Origin: Impatiens glandulifera
Taxonomy: Eukaryota; Streptophyta; Magnoliopsida; Ericales; Balsaminaceae
Assembly (NCBI RefSeq): GCF_907164915.1
Contig: NC_061865.1
Span: 52,038,587-52,102,586, forward strand
Direction of reading: 5' to 3'
DNA length: 64,000 nt
Shown: in pieces, positions 11,925 through 21,480 of the stretch
How the letters are laid out: each line of letters starts with the position of its first letter
Numbering within the stretch: position 1 is the stretch's first letter
Position numbers and translations under genes: made by a program
The notes under the pieces: model-generated
What the model saw: the letters and a program-made list of their open reading frames with translations, nothing else
What the model was told of the DNA's origin: nothing
Database searches by the model: none

Positions 11925-12031
11925 TGAGATTATAATGACGATAATAAGCTCACTCTTCTGATGTTGAAGTTGTGGACAACCGCTGGCAGAATCGAACCTA
12001 ATTTAATACTTGCTACTACTGAGTGATCTTA
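11925..12031 (+). ncRNA. Box C/D snoRNA B3
   Basis: The C box ATGACGA (11935-11941), D' CTGA (11958-11961) and D CTGA (12019-12022) are all intact. The stem AGATTAT (11927-11933) pairs with GTGATCT (12023-12029), closing with a G-U pair. The pre-D' stretch is AAGCTCACTCTT, one change from the other copies, which would weaken the proposed 25S pairing. Confidence 0.65.
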
Positions 12032-12111
12032 ATCTCGATTTTCTTATTTTATTTGCTATTTTTTTTAATTTGATTTTAAATGTTTCCGAGAAATCAATGC
12101 AATTGATTTTG

Positions 12112-12207
12112 TTTGTGTTGTCACGGATGATGAAGCAATAATAATTTTTTCCAACACTTGGACTGAATTTTTTGATGTATTTAAAGCTTCTGAATTTCAT
12201 ACATAAA
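12112..12207 (+). ncRNA. Box C/D snoRNA C2
   Basis: The C box is ATGATGA (12127-12133), D' CTGA (12163-12166), C' TTGATGT (12172-12178) and D CTGA (12190-12193). The stem is TTTGTGT... (12112 onwards) with ATACATAAA (12199-12207). An extra base and a CAC-to-CAA change lie between stem and C box. The guide sequences are identical to C1. Confidence 0.65.
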
Positions 12208-12504
12208 CATGTTTTTAATATAATTTTATTAACTTAAGTTTAACTATTTTATGCAGTTCAAAATATTATTTTTTATAAATTCAAGTGTATTTGTGTGTGA
12301 GATAAAAAAAAATTGGGAAACGGGTTAAGCACGTAACCCGCAAATACTTTAAACATTTAACTAGGCACAAAATTTGTTGCTCGATAAGTTTGAACTCAGG
12401 TTATTATTTCGTTAACATGTAAATTCGAACCAACCAATCTAAAACTGACTCGAATTGTTACTTTTTATATATTAGTTGGATTGAATTGTATGAAAGATTA
12501 GATT

Positions 12505-12609
12505 GAGATTACAAAGATGATAATAAGCTCCCTCTTCTGAAGTTGAAATTGTGGACAACCGACCGCAGAATCGAACCTAATGTAATACTTGCCACTACTG
12601 AGTGATCTT
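12505..12609 (+). ncRNA. Box C/D snoRNA B4
   Basis: The stem AGATTAC (12506-12512) pairs with GTGATCT (12602-12608). The C-box position reads AAGATGA (12514-12520), one base from consensus. D' is CTGA (12537-12540) and D is CTGA (12598-12601). The pre-D' stretch AAGCTCCCTCTT is as in B1. Confidence 0.6.
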
Positions 12610-12671
12610 AATCTCGATTTTCTTATTTATTTGATTTTTTTTTCAATTTGATTTTATATGATTCTGAGAAA

Positions 12672-12745
12672 TCAATAATTTTTTCCAACACTTGGACTGA
12701 ATTTTTGATGTATGTAAAGCTTCTAAATTTCATACATAAATATGT
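12672..12745 (+). pseudogene. snoRNA C3 remnant, C box deleted
   Basis: Relative to C1, about 40 bases holding the 5' stem and C box are missing. D' CTGA and C' TTGATGT remain, and the D position reads CTAA. Without a C box or stem it should not form a snoRNP. Confidence 0.65.
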
Positions 12746-13045
12746 TTTTAATATAATTTTATTAACTTAAGTTTAACTATTTTATTCGGTTCAAAATATT
12801 GTTTTTTATAAATTCAGTGCAGTGCATTGATGTGTGAAATAAAAAAAATTGAAAAACGTGTTAAGCACGTAACTGCAAAACCTTAATCATATTTAACTAG
12901 GCACAAAATGCACCAAATTTGTTACCTGATAGGTTTGAATTCAGGTTAGTATTTCGTTAACCTGTTCGAACCAACAAATCTAAAACTGACTTGAATTGCT
13001 ACTTTTTATATATTAGTTTGATTGAATTGTATGAAAGGTTAGATT

Positions 13046-13150
13046 GAGATTACAATAATGATAATAAGCTCCCTCTTCTGAAGTTCAAGTTGTGGACAAT
13101 TGTCGGCAGAATTGAACCTAATTTAATACTTGCCATGACTGAGTGATCTT
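13046..13150 (+). ncRNA. Box C/D snoRNA B5
   Basis: The stem AGATTAC (13047-13053) pairs with GTGATCT (13143-13149). The C-box position is ATAATGA (13055-13061), one base off consensus. D' is CTGA (13078-13081) and D is CTGA (13139-13142). The pre-D' stretch AAGCTCCCTCTT is conserved. Confidence 0.6.
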
Positions 13151-13230
13151 AATCTCAATTTTCTTATTTATTTGATTTTTTTTTCAATTTGATTTTATAT
13201 GATTATGAGAAATCAATGCAATTGATTTTG

Positions 13231-13324
13231 TTTGTGTGTCAATGATGATGAAACAATAATAATTTTTTCCAACACTTGGACTGAATTTTTGATGTATTTA
13301 AAGCTTCTGAATTTCATACATAAA
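13231..13324 (+). ncRNA. Box C/D snoRNA C4
   Basis: The stem is TTTGTGTGT (13231-13239) with ATACATAAA (13316-13324). The C box is ATGATGA (13242-13248), D' CTGA (13281-13284), C' TTGATGT (13289-13295) and D CTGA (13307-13310). It is fully intact and nearly identical to C1 over both guides. Confidence 0.7.
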
Positions 13325-13627
13325 ACATGTTTTTAATATAATTTTATTAACTTAAGTTTAACTATTTAATGCAGTTCAAAATGTTGTTTTTTTTATAAAT
13401 TCAAGTGTATTGGTGTGTGAGATAAAAAAAATTGGAAGATGAGTTAAGCATATAACCCCGTAAATACATTAATCATTTAACTAGGCGCAAAATTTATTGC
13501 TGGATAGGTTTGAATACTCATGTTAGTATTTCGTTAACTTGTAAATTCAAACCAACCAATCTAAAACTGACTCGAATTGCTACTTTTTATATTTTTAGTT
13601 TATTGAATTGTATGAAAGGTTAAATTT

Positions 13628-13702
13628 AGATTACAATGACCATAATAAGCTCCATCTTTTGAAGTCAAACTTAATTTAATACTTGGCAATGCTGTGTGAT
13701 CT
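13628..13702 (+). pseudogene. snoRNA B6 remnant, internally deleted
   Basis: About 30 central bases are missing. The stem halves AGATTAC (13628-13634) and GTGATCT (13696-13702) remain. The C-box position is ATGACCA, D' is TTGA and D is CTGT. Confidence 0.65.
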
Positions 13703-13775
13703 TAATCTCAATTTTCTTATTTTATTTGAATTTTCGTTTTTTTTATTGTTTGATATTATTCTGATAAATCAATGC

Positions 13776-13870
13776 ACTTGTGTGTCAATGATGATGAAGC
13801 AATAATAAAATTTTCCAAAAACTGGACTGAATTTTTGATGTATATAAAGCTTTTGAATTTCATACATAAA
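13776..13870 (+). ncRNA. snoRNA C5 (decaying copy)
   Basis: The C box ATGATGA (13788-13794), D' CTGA (13827-13830) and C' TTGATGT (13835-13841) are intact. The D position reads TTGA and the pre-D' guide has changed to TTTTCCAAAAACTGGA. The right stem strand ATACATAAA (13862-13870) is present, and the left one is shortened to CTTGTGTGT. Confidence 0.5.
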
Positions 13871-13959
13871 CATGTTTTTATTATAATTTTATTAACTTAA
13901 ATTTAACTATTTTGTGTAGTTCAATTTTTTTTTTTATAAATTCAAGTGTATTGGTGTGT

Positions 13960-14108
13960 AGGAGATCATATATGTGAGCTGATATTGAAATATCTTAGGA
14001 CATCATTGTACAACTCCAAGTAATGTGATGAATTATTGGTTTCTTTTTCCATTGAACACAATAGTGGCCTTGTGTACTTTCTACCCATATGTTTTAATGT
14101 ATAAAAAG

Positions 14109-14154
<46 letters not shown>

Positions 14155-14735
14155 GAAACAAGCAAAACTAAATTAAAATACAAATAGCCATTTCAAATAT
14201 ATATATTTATAATATGTAATACAATGGATATTTCTTTAATTAAAGAATTTTAAGAAACTCAAGAAAATGACATTTTATTTTTTCACACACAACTTTAATA
14301 TCAATGCTTAAAATATCCAACTCACATTAAAATAAACAATAGTAGAACAAAATGAGAAAAAAATGACGTGATATCACCTTATTGATTGAAAAAAAGAAAA
14401 AATCTTGTGTTAAGATATCTACTCTCTTAAATTGTCTTTCCCAATCATTTCTCCTATATACTACAATAAAAGGAAAAAAATTGCATGAATGATATCTCAA
14501 CAAAATAATTAAATTTATTAGCTTAGAGTGCTACTTCTTCTTCTAATCACTGATGTTCATAGGCATAATTATCTCTCATTTTAATCATGGCAATTGCAAA
14601 ATCTGCTTTGAACTTTAAAAGCCTCTTACTATTTTCAACCACATATTTATATGTCTTTTCACTGAGAAGCTCTAATTGGAGAAAACCTTACTTAATAATC
14701 AAAATTTTGAAGAAGATGGTATCAAAATTAGGGGT
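13960..14735. other. 3' flank of snoRNA cluster, then intergenic
   Basis: The sequence is unique from about 13962, starting GGAGATCATATATGTGAGC, and is probably the 3' end of the precursor transcript. A (TA)n tract occupies about 14111-14151. The rest is AT-rich without coding signal. Confidence 0.5.
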
Positions 14736-15250
14736 GTAAAAAAATACCGATATTAAAGGTATATCAAAAATATCATACCGTAATATATTAAAAATATCGA
14801 TTTTTAAAGTATACCGAAAAAAAGGTAAGGTATGATACCGATACCGAAATTATTGATAAGGTAAATGTATGAGATTTTTAAAATTTTGGTATATCGAGAT
14901 ATACCGAAATAGTTTTTATAAGTTAAAATATATATAATATATATAATATATATATAATACTTATAAGAAAATAATTAAATAAATTTGATATTAATTTAAT
15001 TATAAAAATATTATTTTTGGGTATAATATTTCAAAGGTATAATACCGATACCGTATCGAAATTAAGGTATACAAAAATCAAGGTAAGGTAAATATATGAA
15101 TATTTTGTATATCGAAATTAAGATATAACGAAATTAAGGTATACTGAAATCAAGGTAAGGTAAATGTATGCATTTTTTGTATACCAAAATTTTCGGTAAG
15201 ATATAAGTTATGGATAAAACATTAAAGTATACCGTACCGACCCACTCTTA
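14731..15250. mobile_element. Non-autonomous DNA element with TACCG motifs
   Basis: The left end is TAGGGGTGTAAAAAAATACC. The right end reads CCGTACCGACCCACTCTTA, whose reverse complement (TAAGAGTGGGTCGGTACGG) resembles the left end. The interior is full of GGTATACCGAAAT-type motifs. This matches the look of common hAT-related plant MITEs. A clean 8-bp target duplication was not found. Confidence 0.5.
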
Positions 15251-15589
15251 GTTGAAATAATTAATAATTAAGTTTAGCTTCATCAAGAGGCACTAGATTA
15301 GTCGAACTATTATCCAATCTATGAGGGCACACATGGGTTGGAGCTTTCGGAAAGCCATCGTGGATTTGAATATTATTGTATATTATGTCACAAAATGTTA
15401 AACATTATGCTTGTCCTATCCTATAAGATCCTATTATAAAAATTCATTTTTGGATGTTAATTTTTAGTTTCAAATAAAGATATAGTTTAAATGTCTTAAT
15501 TAGCTTATTTAGTCGATAATGCCATTATGTCTCTTTCTTTGAGGTCATATAAATTAAAATTCTTGTGTTGAAGCTAGTATTGAATAATG

Positions 15590-15960
15590 GCAACGTCAGG
15601 CTCGAGAAAAATCTAATCTAAACATACAATAAAACAAAATATAAAGATAAAATGGTAATGAATAATAAAGAACACAAGATATAACGAGGTTCAGCAACAA
15701 TATCTACATCCTCGGAGAATCGTCAATTCTATTGATTTTCTATGGAATAATGGTCCGAATAAACCTATATTACAATGTCTCTATTTATATGAGTACATTA
15801 AAAGCCAAAAAGACTAAACTATTACTCCTAAATCCAATAAAAACTTACAACTCATTACAATTTATAAACTCTAATAAAATATGAATCAAAACCTCAATAA
15901 AATAAAATAAACACGCTTTAATTTTTTATTTCTAAAGTGGAGAACTTAAGACTTTAAAAA
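15590..15960 (-). mobile_element. LTR-like fragment (minus strand)
   Basis: On the minus strand there is a TATA box, TATAAATAGAGACATTG, near 15781-15797. It is followed downstream by CCATTATTCCATAG and CGAGGATGTAGATATTG... and then GAACCTCGTTATATCTTG. This order (TATA, then a CCTCGG/GAACCTCGT block) is familiar from plant LTR retrotransposon LTRs. No coding part or second LTR is present in the window. Confidence 0.35.
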
Positions 15961-15964
15961 TCAC

Positions 15965-16720
15965 TTCATCGTGTGGGTATAGTTGTAACTTTGAAATCCT
16001 TAACAAATTGAACAAAAAACAATCATGAAATTGAAGACCAACAAGAGAGGCTGCCATACGAGTTTCTTTATGACGTTAAGGACATTAGAACATGTTTTGT
16101 GACCGAACCATGGAGTTTGAGGTATTCCATAAGTGTGACGACACAATAGCCTATTGATAACTACAATAAAGTAATACAAATAAATCAGTTTTTCGGTGAA
16201 CTCATGGCGGGCATGATCTTGTTAACAATATATAATCTTAAAATCAATTATTTTGAGATTTAAGAATGTGTATGGCACGAGATAATGTTTTTTTATAGGT
16301 GAGATTTGATAATTGGGTCATGTGATTGAACATGTGTATGCATAATTCCATTTTGGCTTTTTTAAAAAGGATATAATAAAAAAAGTAGAGATAAAGAATA
16401 AAGGTATATTAACTCTTCATGTCCATCCATGATATGGCTTGCAATACTTTTGTTCATAACCTTTTATGGACACTATTTTTTTTTTCTTTTTTTATAACTT
16501 TAATAATAACTCGGAATTTCAAATTGTGAAGTTGAAAAAGAAGTCTGAAATCTCAATTGTCCCTAGTAAGACGACCATTTTACAATTCTGACATATTTTA
16601 TTTTATTTTATATATATCCTTAAAAATAATTTCGTTTTTTCTTCTTTCATCTTTCCTTTTTTGGCGAAGTGAGTATCGCCCTAAGGTAAAGAGAACTATG
16701 AGATCGATAGACCACTAACT
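15965..16720. other. Intergenic, no gene seen
   Basis: Mixed AT-rich sequence. Some moderately GC-containing patches, such as 16060-16160, are closed by stops in all frames, and no family was recognised. Confidence 0.5.
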
Positions 16721-16721
16721 A

Positions 16722-17400
16722 GGGGTGTGTACCTCTTTGATAAAGACTTTCCTCCTCATAAAATAAAATAATAACCCGTAATTTTTTTATTTATACGGTA
16801 TCTGTATCGAAAGTTTCGGTATATAAAAAGTCATACCGTTACCGACGTACCATAACATTATTCTGATATACCGAAATCTCAATATGATACAAGTAACATA
16901 CCAATCATACCGAATATTGACTGTATACCGCGATTTCGATACAATATCAATTATATCGTTCATACAGAATAATATTCAATTTAATTATATTTTGATTTGA
17001 TTTTTAAAAATTAAGATTTTATAATTAAATTCAGATAAATCTATTTAGAGTAAACAATAAATTTATTAAAGTGAAAGAGAGAAAAAATAGCAAATTTTAG
17101 AGTTAGAATCTTAAATCTATTTAGAAAAAGAATTAAATTTATTAAATTTTGATTTGATTTTATAAAAAGTTCATAATCATGCATGAATTTAATTCTTGAA
17201 ATAAAAATAAAAATTTAATTATTTATAAATAATATATATTTTTTAATTTATAAATATTATTTCGATATAATTTTGAAAATATCATATCTTTACGGTAAGT
17301 ATATTTTCGATATTAGTATTATATATTCATACCTTATCATTTTTTGTATACCAACAAAATTGATATTTTCGATGTTTTATAATGCGATATTTTTTATATA
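16722..17400. mobile_element. Second TACCG-rich element, degraded
   Basis: It begins ACTAGGGGTGTGTACC. Motifs such as CGGTATCTGTATCG, ATACCGAAATCTC and TTTCGATATTAG run through to about 17400. It is similar in style to the element at 14731-15250 but not an obvious copy, and its right end is not clear. Confidence 0.4.
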
Positions 17401-18042
17401 CTCAGTTTAATTTTTAAATAAAAGAAAACTTATTTATAATGTTAGAACATATATTTTAACTTTTTAATAATTTATTTTATCAATTAAATTATACTAATTT
17501 ATATAATTTCAATATTATATATCTCAAATAGGATTTTAAAAATATTAATTTTTTTTGCTTAACATAGCTCGACAAGAATGACTGTGAAATACCTTAGAAA
17601 TGTTTTATTATTCTACAAAAAAAAACATAAAAAAAAACACTCCAATTTATTCCCAAAATCAAAATCTTTTGGATAGACAATTATTCAAATAATGCAACAT
17701 CTCATTAATCAAACTATTTTCCAATCAAATCTGTCAAAATAATTTTAACAATATCTAAAATCTGTCAAATAATTAAATTAAATACCAAAATACACTAATT
17801 TGATTTCTTATAACATATTTTTACTAAATAAAACTTTTATTATTGTAATTTGTATCCATATTCAGTCTATCTAAACAATATATAACTTTGGTATCTAGAT
17901 CTTATATTCTTATCTTGTTAATATTATATTCTTAAAGATTTAATAAAAATATTACAACAATCACTTTTACAAAAATTAATGATTACAATAATTTTTTTAA
18001 AAAAATAAAAAAAATATGAGATATGTATGTAAAGACCATTAT

Positions 18043-18235
18043 TTGAAAAGGAAAGGATAGAGAGCTAGAAAAATATGACAGAAATATGTAGGGAAATGAT
18101 ATGACATATTTTAAGTAGATTGAAAATTTAATAAGAGAGAGAATTATCAATTTTTCAATCCACTTAAAACATGCCACATCATTTTCCTACACATTTCTGT
18201 CGTATCTTTCCCGCTCTTTATCATTTCTCATTTTA
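18043..18235. repeat. Long foldback hairpin (about 80-bp arms)
   Basis: The left arm, about 18043-18127, includes GACAGAAATATGTAGGGAAA. It pairs with the right arm, about 18149-18235, which includes TTTTCCTACACATTTCTGTC, across a loop of about 20 bp. Arm identity is roughly 85% by eye, and many differences are A/G or C/T, so the RNA could still pair through G-U. No protein is encoded. It could be a foldback MITE or a small-RNA hairpin. Confidence 0.75.
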
Positions 18236-18239
18236 AAAA

Positions 18240-19410
18240 TCTCATGTTCAAATACAATTGAAAATAAATACCAAACAATAAATTAAACAGAAAAAATAAT
18301 ACGTTCTAATACAATAAAATACAATTGAGATCATTATTAAAAATAAAATAAAAATCAATGGTACTACATTCTAAACTTTAGCTTATAAAGAAAGAAACGT
18401 ATAACTTGATTCTAATTATAAACCTGAAACGTTTCCAATGTTTTCTTTAAATAATTTAAATTATCATCTAGCATAAGTTTTATTATAAATAAATAAAGTA
18501 TCCTATAATTCAAATTATATATATACCCACTGATCTGTTTTATAAATAAATAAAGTATCCTAGTAAGAAAGTATCTACCCACTGATTTGTTTTATTTCTT
18601 CAAATAATTTAAAATATATACCAAATACAAATTATAAATAACTACTCAACTCAGTTTGTTTGAAAGTGTTCAGATTATTGAATCGAAATCCGTAATAATT
18701 TAAATACTTTGAGTTGAAATATAGATTCGAACATAAGTTAATGAGTATGACTATAAGTTATATCAAATGTTTTTTCTTTTATTATTATTTTTTATTTAAT
18801 AAAAATGAAAAATATATATATTAAAAATTAATAAACACGTAATTAATTATTAAAGTTAAAAAATAATATATAAAAACTCATTTATCATTTTAGCTATATT
18901 TTATATATTTTTTAATAAATAATATAATTATATTTTTACTAATTATTTTATAATATATATAATTATATATTATATATAACAACCTGTTTAAATAAAAATA
19001 TTATATTTTTATTATTTATCATATTTTTATATTAATATTTTTTTAATTCTCTATATTTATTAGATACATTTTTATTTTAATAATTCTATTTGTATTAATT
19101 ATTTTATAATATATTATATATATATATGAATTATTTTTAAAAATTATATATTATATATATACCAATTTATTTAAAACTTAATTTGTAATATATTTAGATA
19201 AAAATAAATTAATGATTATTTGTTTACATTTTATATTTGATATGAAATGATAAATAATATTATTTAATACTAAAAAATATATTAATTTATTAATAAAAAG
19301 AGAAATATTATTTTTGAATTGTATAAAAAATAAATTGAAATTTTAAAATTTGTATTAGTTTACAAAATATGTAGTATACATACACAAAATTATAAATAAA
19401 ATTAATCAAT
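18240..19410. other. AT-rich intergenic, no gene
   Basis: Almost pure A/T sequence. A short direct duplication (TTTTATAAATAAATAAAGTATCCTA) occurs near 18479-18504 and 18538-18562. Nothing else is seen. Confidence 0.55.
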
Positions 19411-19565
19411 AACAAGTAGTTTAATAGTTAAACTAATCTCTTCCACACTCGAGACTATAGTTCGAATTCTTACTTATACAAATTTAAGTGAATTATATGT
19501 ATAAATAAAAGTTTGGTTGTGGTTTGAGACTATAGTTCGAATTCTTGCCAATGCAAATTTAAGTG
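19411..19565 (+). mobile_element. tRNA-derived SINE-like sequence
   Basis: TAGTTTAATAGTTAAACTAATC resembles box A. It is followed by GACTATAGTTCGAATTCTT, which contains a box B (GTTCGAATTC). The box B part through AAATTTAAGTGAATTATAT is duplicated once, at about 19530-19575. A (TA)n tract follows. Confidence 0.5.
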
Positions 19566-19572
19566 AATTATA

Positions 19573-19573
<1 letters not shown>

Positions 19574-19611
<38 letters not shown>
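19574..19611. repeat. (TA)n microsatellite
   Basis: A TA dinucleotide tract immediately before the second module array, mirroring the layout at 7.3 kb. Confidence 0.9.
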
Positions 19612-19614
<3 letters not shown>

Positions 19615-19617
<3 letters not shown>

Positions 19618-20590
19618 AGACTGGTCGTGGTTAGTTGACCGAGGAATAAGAGACCAGTAACCAAATATCGTGAGGTCACAAGATTAGAGGTCGATTGAGA
19701 TTGGTAATTGGTTTGCCAATGAATACTAGACGTGTGATTAGAGTATGGTTTTCCAATGAATAAGAGGTTGATAACAAAAGATCGCGAGTGTTGAGGTGTT
19801 CCTTGCCATTACGGACGAGTTTTAAATTCAGGGTAAACGGGTCAGGGTTTCTTTTATGAAAACGGGTTAGAGTATAAATACTTTTTTTTGGTATTTTTAT
19901 CATAACATACAGTAAGATTGAGAGAGAGTGAATTACAGATCTAGGATTTTCTGGTTTCCTTCTTCTTCTTGTTCTTTGGCTGATCCAGAGAGAAAGATTG
20001 GGGGAGCTTTTGTGGAGTAGTCCAATCATTCCTAGTGTAATCACTTCTTTCATTTGAGAGTAGGGCATGTAAGTTTCTACTATTGACATTTCTTTGATTT
20101 AATGAAACTTATCCCTCCCGTGGACGTAAGTTGATTTTGACCGAACCACGTATATTGTGTTGTCGTTTAGTGCTTTGTGCTATTTTAGTCTTCGTAATCT
20201 GTTTGTCGTCATAGACGATTTGGAAACTGATTTGTCACAGGTTTGATTTCGGAGAAGATCCATAGTTTTGCTGTTGCAAAACCCAACAGTGAGGTCACGA
20301 GATTAGAGGGCGATTGAAATTGGTGGTTAGTTTGCCGAGGGATAAGAGAGCCACGGGAAAGTGTGATTGTGATTGGTGGTTGGTAATTGATTTGACGAAG
20401 ATATACATGTGAAAGTAATGAGGTCACGAGATAAGATGTCAATTGGAATTAATGGTTGATTTGTTGAGAGGGATAAGAGGCCGATAACAAAGGATTGTAA
20501 GCTCACGAGATTAGATGTCTCAATTAAGATTGATGATTAAAAATATATTTGAATGAGATGTTGATTTGATCGAAGTGTGAACACTTGTAG
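19615..20590. repeat. Second array of GATTGAGATTGGTGG modules, split by an LTR
   Basis: The flanks 19615-19788 and 20289-20590 carry the same modules as the 7.6-9.96 kb array: AGGTCACGAGATTAGAGG, GATTGGTGGTTGGT and GGATAAGAGGCCGATAACAA. The solo LTR at 19789-20288 interrupts one module. Confidence 0.85.
19789..20288 (+). mobile_element. Solo LTR, copia type (500 bp)
   Basis: It starts TGTTGAGGTG and ends AAACCCAACA, giving the TGTTG...CAACA ends. It is flanked by GCGAG (19784-19788) and GTGAG (20289-20293), a 5-bp target duplication with one change. Inside are a TATA box, GAGTATAAATACT (about 19870-19882), and CCCGTGGACGTAAGTTG ... ACCGAACCACGTA, a motif pair I know from plant copia LTRs. 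No internal coding region exists, so it is a recombined solo LTR. It inserted into the module array, so the array is older. The minus-strand open frame over it is incidental. Confidence 0.85.
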
Positions 20591-20999
20591 TAAAATGAAT
20601 AATAGAAAGACTATTTCATGATATATGTTAAAGAACATGATTATGATTATATGTTACTTTTCTTGCCAATTTTTGACACTCATTAATATAACAATGAGCT
20701 TTAATGACAATTTATATAAATTAACTAATTTGATTGTATGAATGTGACACTTAATACTATAAAGATATATAAGGTTGAGTATCTTCTAAAAATATTTTTC
20801 AACTTTTTGATTTATTAGATTTGTTATTTACAATGCAAGATTTTAGAATTATTTTTTTCTTGGAAGTCTCTCCCAACTAATTTGTAATATCTTTGTAATT
20901 TGTTTATCAAAATGTACGATAAAAAGAATATGAACTCTCTCACTTAAAATTGTGATTTCGATTACAAATTAACTTAACAATTAACATCCCAAAATTTGT
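20591..20999. other. Intergenic, no gene seen
   Basis: AT-rich sequence between the array and the hAT MITE. No coding or structural signal was seen. Confidence 0.5.
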
Positions 21000-21007
21000 G
21001 TACCATT

Positions 21008-21472
21008 AGGGATGACAATGAGTCTGTTCGGAGCGGGAAATGCATTAACATCCCCGCCCCGTTTTTATTTCGGGGATTCTTTTAATACCATCCTCGCCCC
21101 GTTCAGATTCGTACAATTTTGGGAAATTTCCGCAAGGCACCGTTAATAAAATATTTAAAAATAATAATTATTTTTATATAAACGATTTTTTTAATATAAT
21201 ATAATTGTAATATATTGAAATTTTATATTATTATAAAGAAATAAATTTATGACTCTTATAAAATATTATGAATAAATAAATATATTGGTGATTTAATATA
21301 TTTAATTATGTTTATAGTGTTCGGGGTAGAATTGGGGTGAAATCGTGACGGTCGGGGCAGAGGATACAAATACCATCCCCGCCCCACCCCCATTCGGTTT
21401 CGGAGAAAAATCGTCCCAAACAGGACAATTTAGTTTCGTTTTCATGGGGCGGTTTCAAATTGTCATCCTTAT
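21008..21472. mobile_element. hAT MITE with perfect 8-bp target duplication (465 bp)
   Basis: The left end is AGGGATGACAAT and the right end ATTGTCATCCTTAT, forming terminal inverted repeats. GTACCATT flanks both sides, at 21000-21007 and 21473-21480: an exact 8-bp duplication, as made by hAT transposases. The subterminal regions are GC-rich (CATCCCCGCCCCG, CCCCGCCCCACCCCC) and the centre is AT-rich. It is non-autonomous, with no transposase. Confidence 0.9.
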
Positions 21473-21480
21473 GTACCATT

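Larger units (their letters stand above)
11340..13960 (+). repeat. Tandem array of about 570-bp units (B snoRNA + C snoRNA + SINE-like spacer)
   Basis: Aligned C boxes of the B copies lie at 11371, 11935, 12514, 13055 and 13636, giving periods of 564, 579, 541 and 581 bp. Each unit reads B snoRNA, C snoRNA, then a spacer. The spacer contains a reverse-strand fragment like TTAAGCACGTAACCCGCAAA ... GGTTTGAACTCAGGTTAG. The last unit has no spacer and passes into unique sequence at about 13960. This is homotypic and heterotypic expansion of a snoRNA gene cluster by tandem duplication. Confidence 0.85.

Noticed and set aside
19676..20089. A 137-codon minus-strand frame
   Set aside because: It spans the module array and the copia-type solo LTR, so it is a chance frame.
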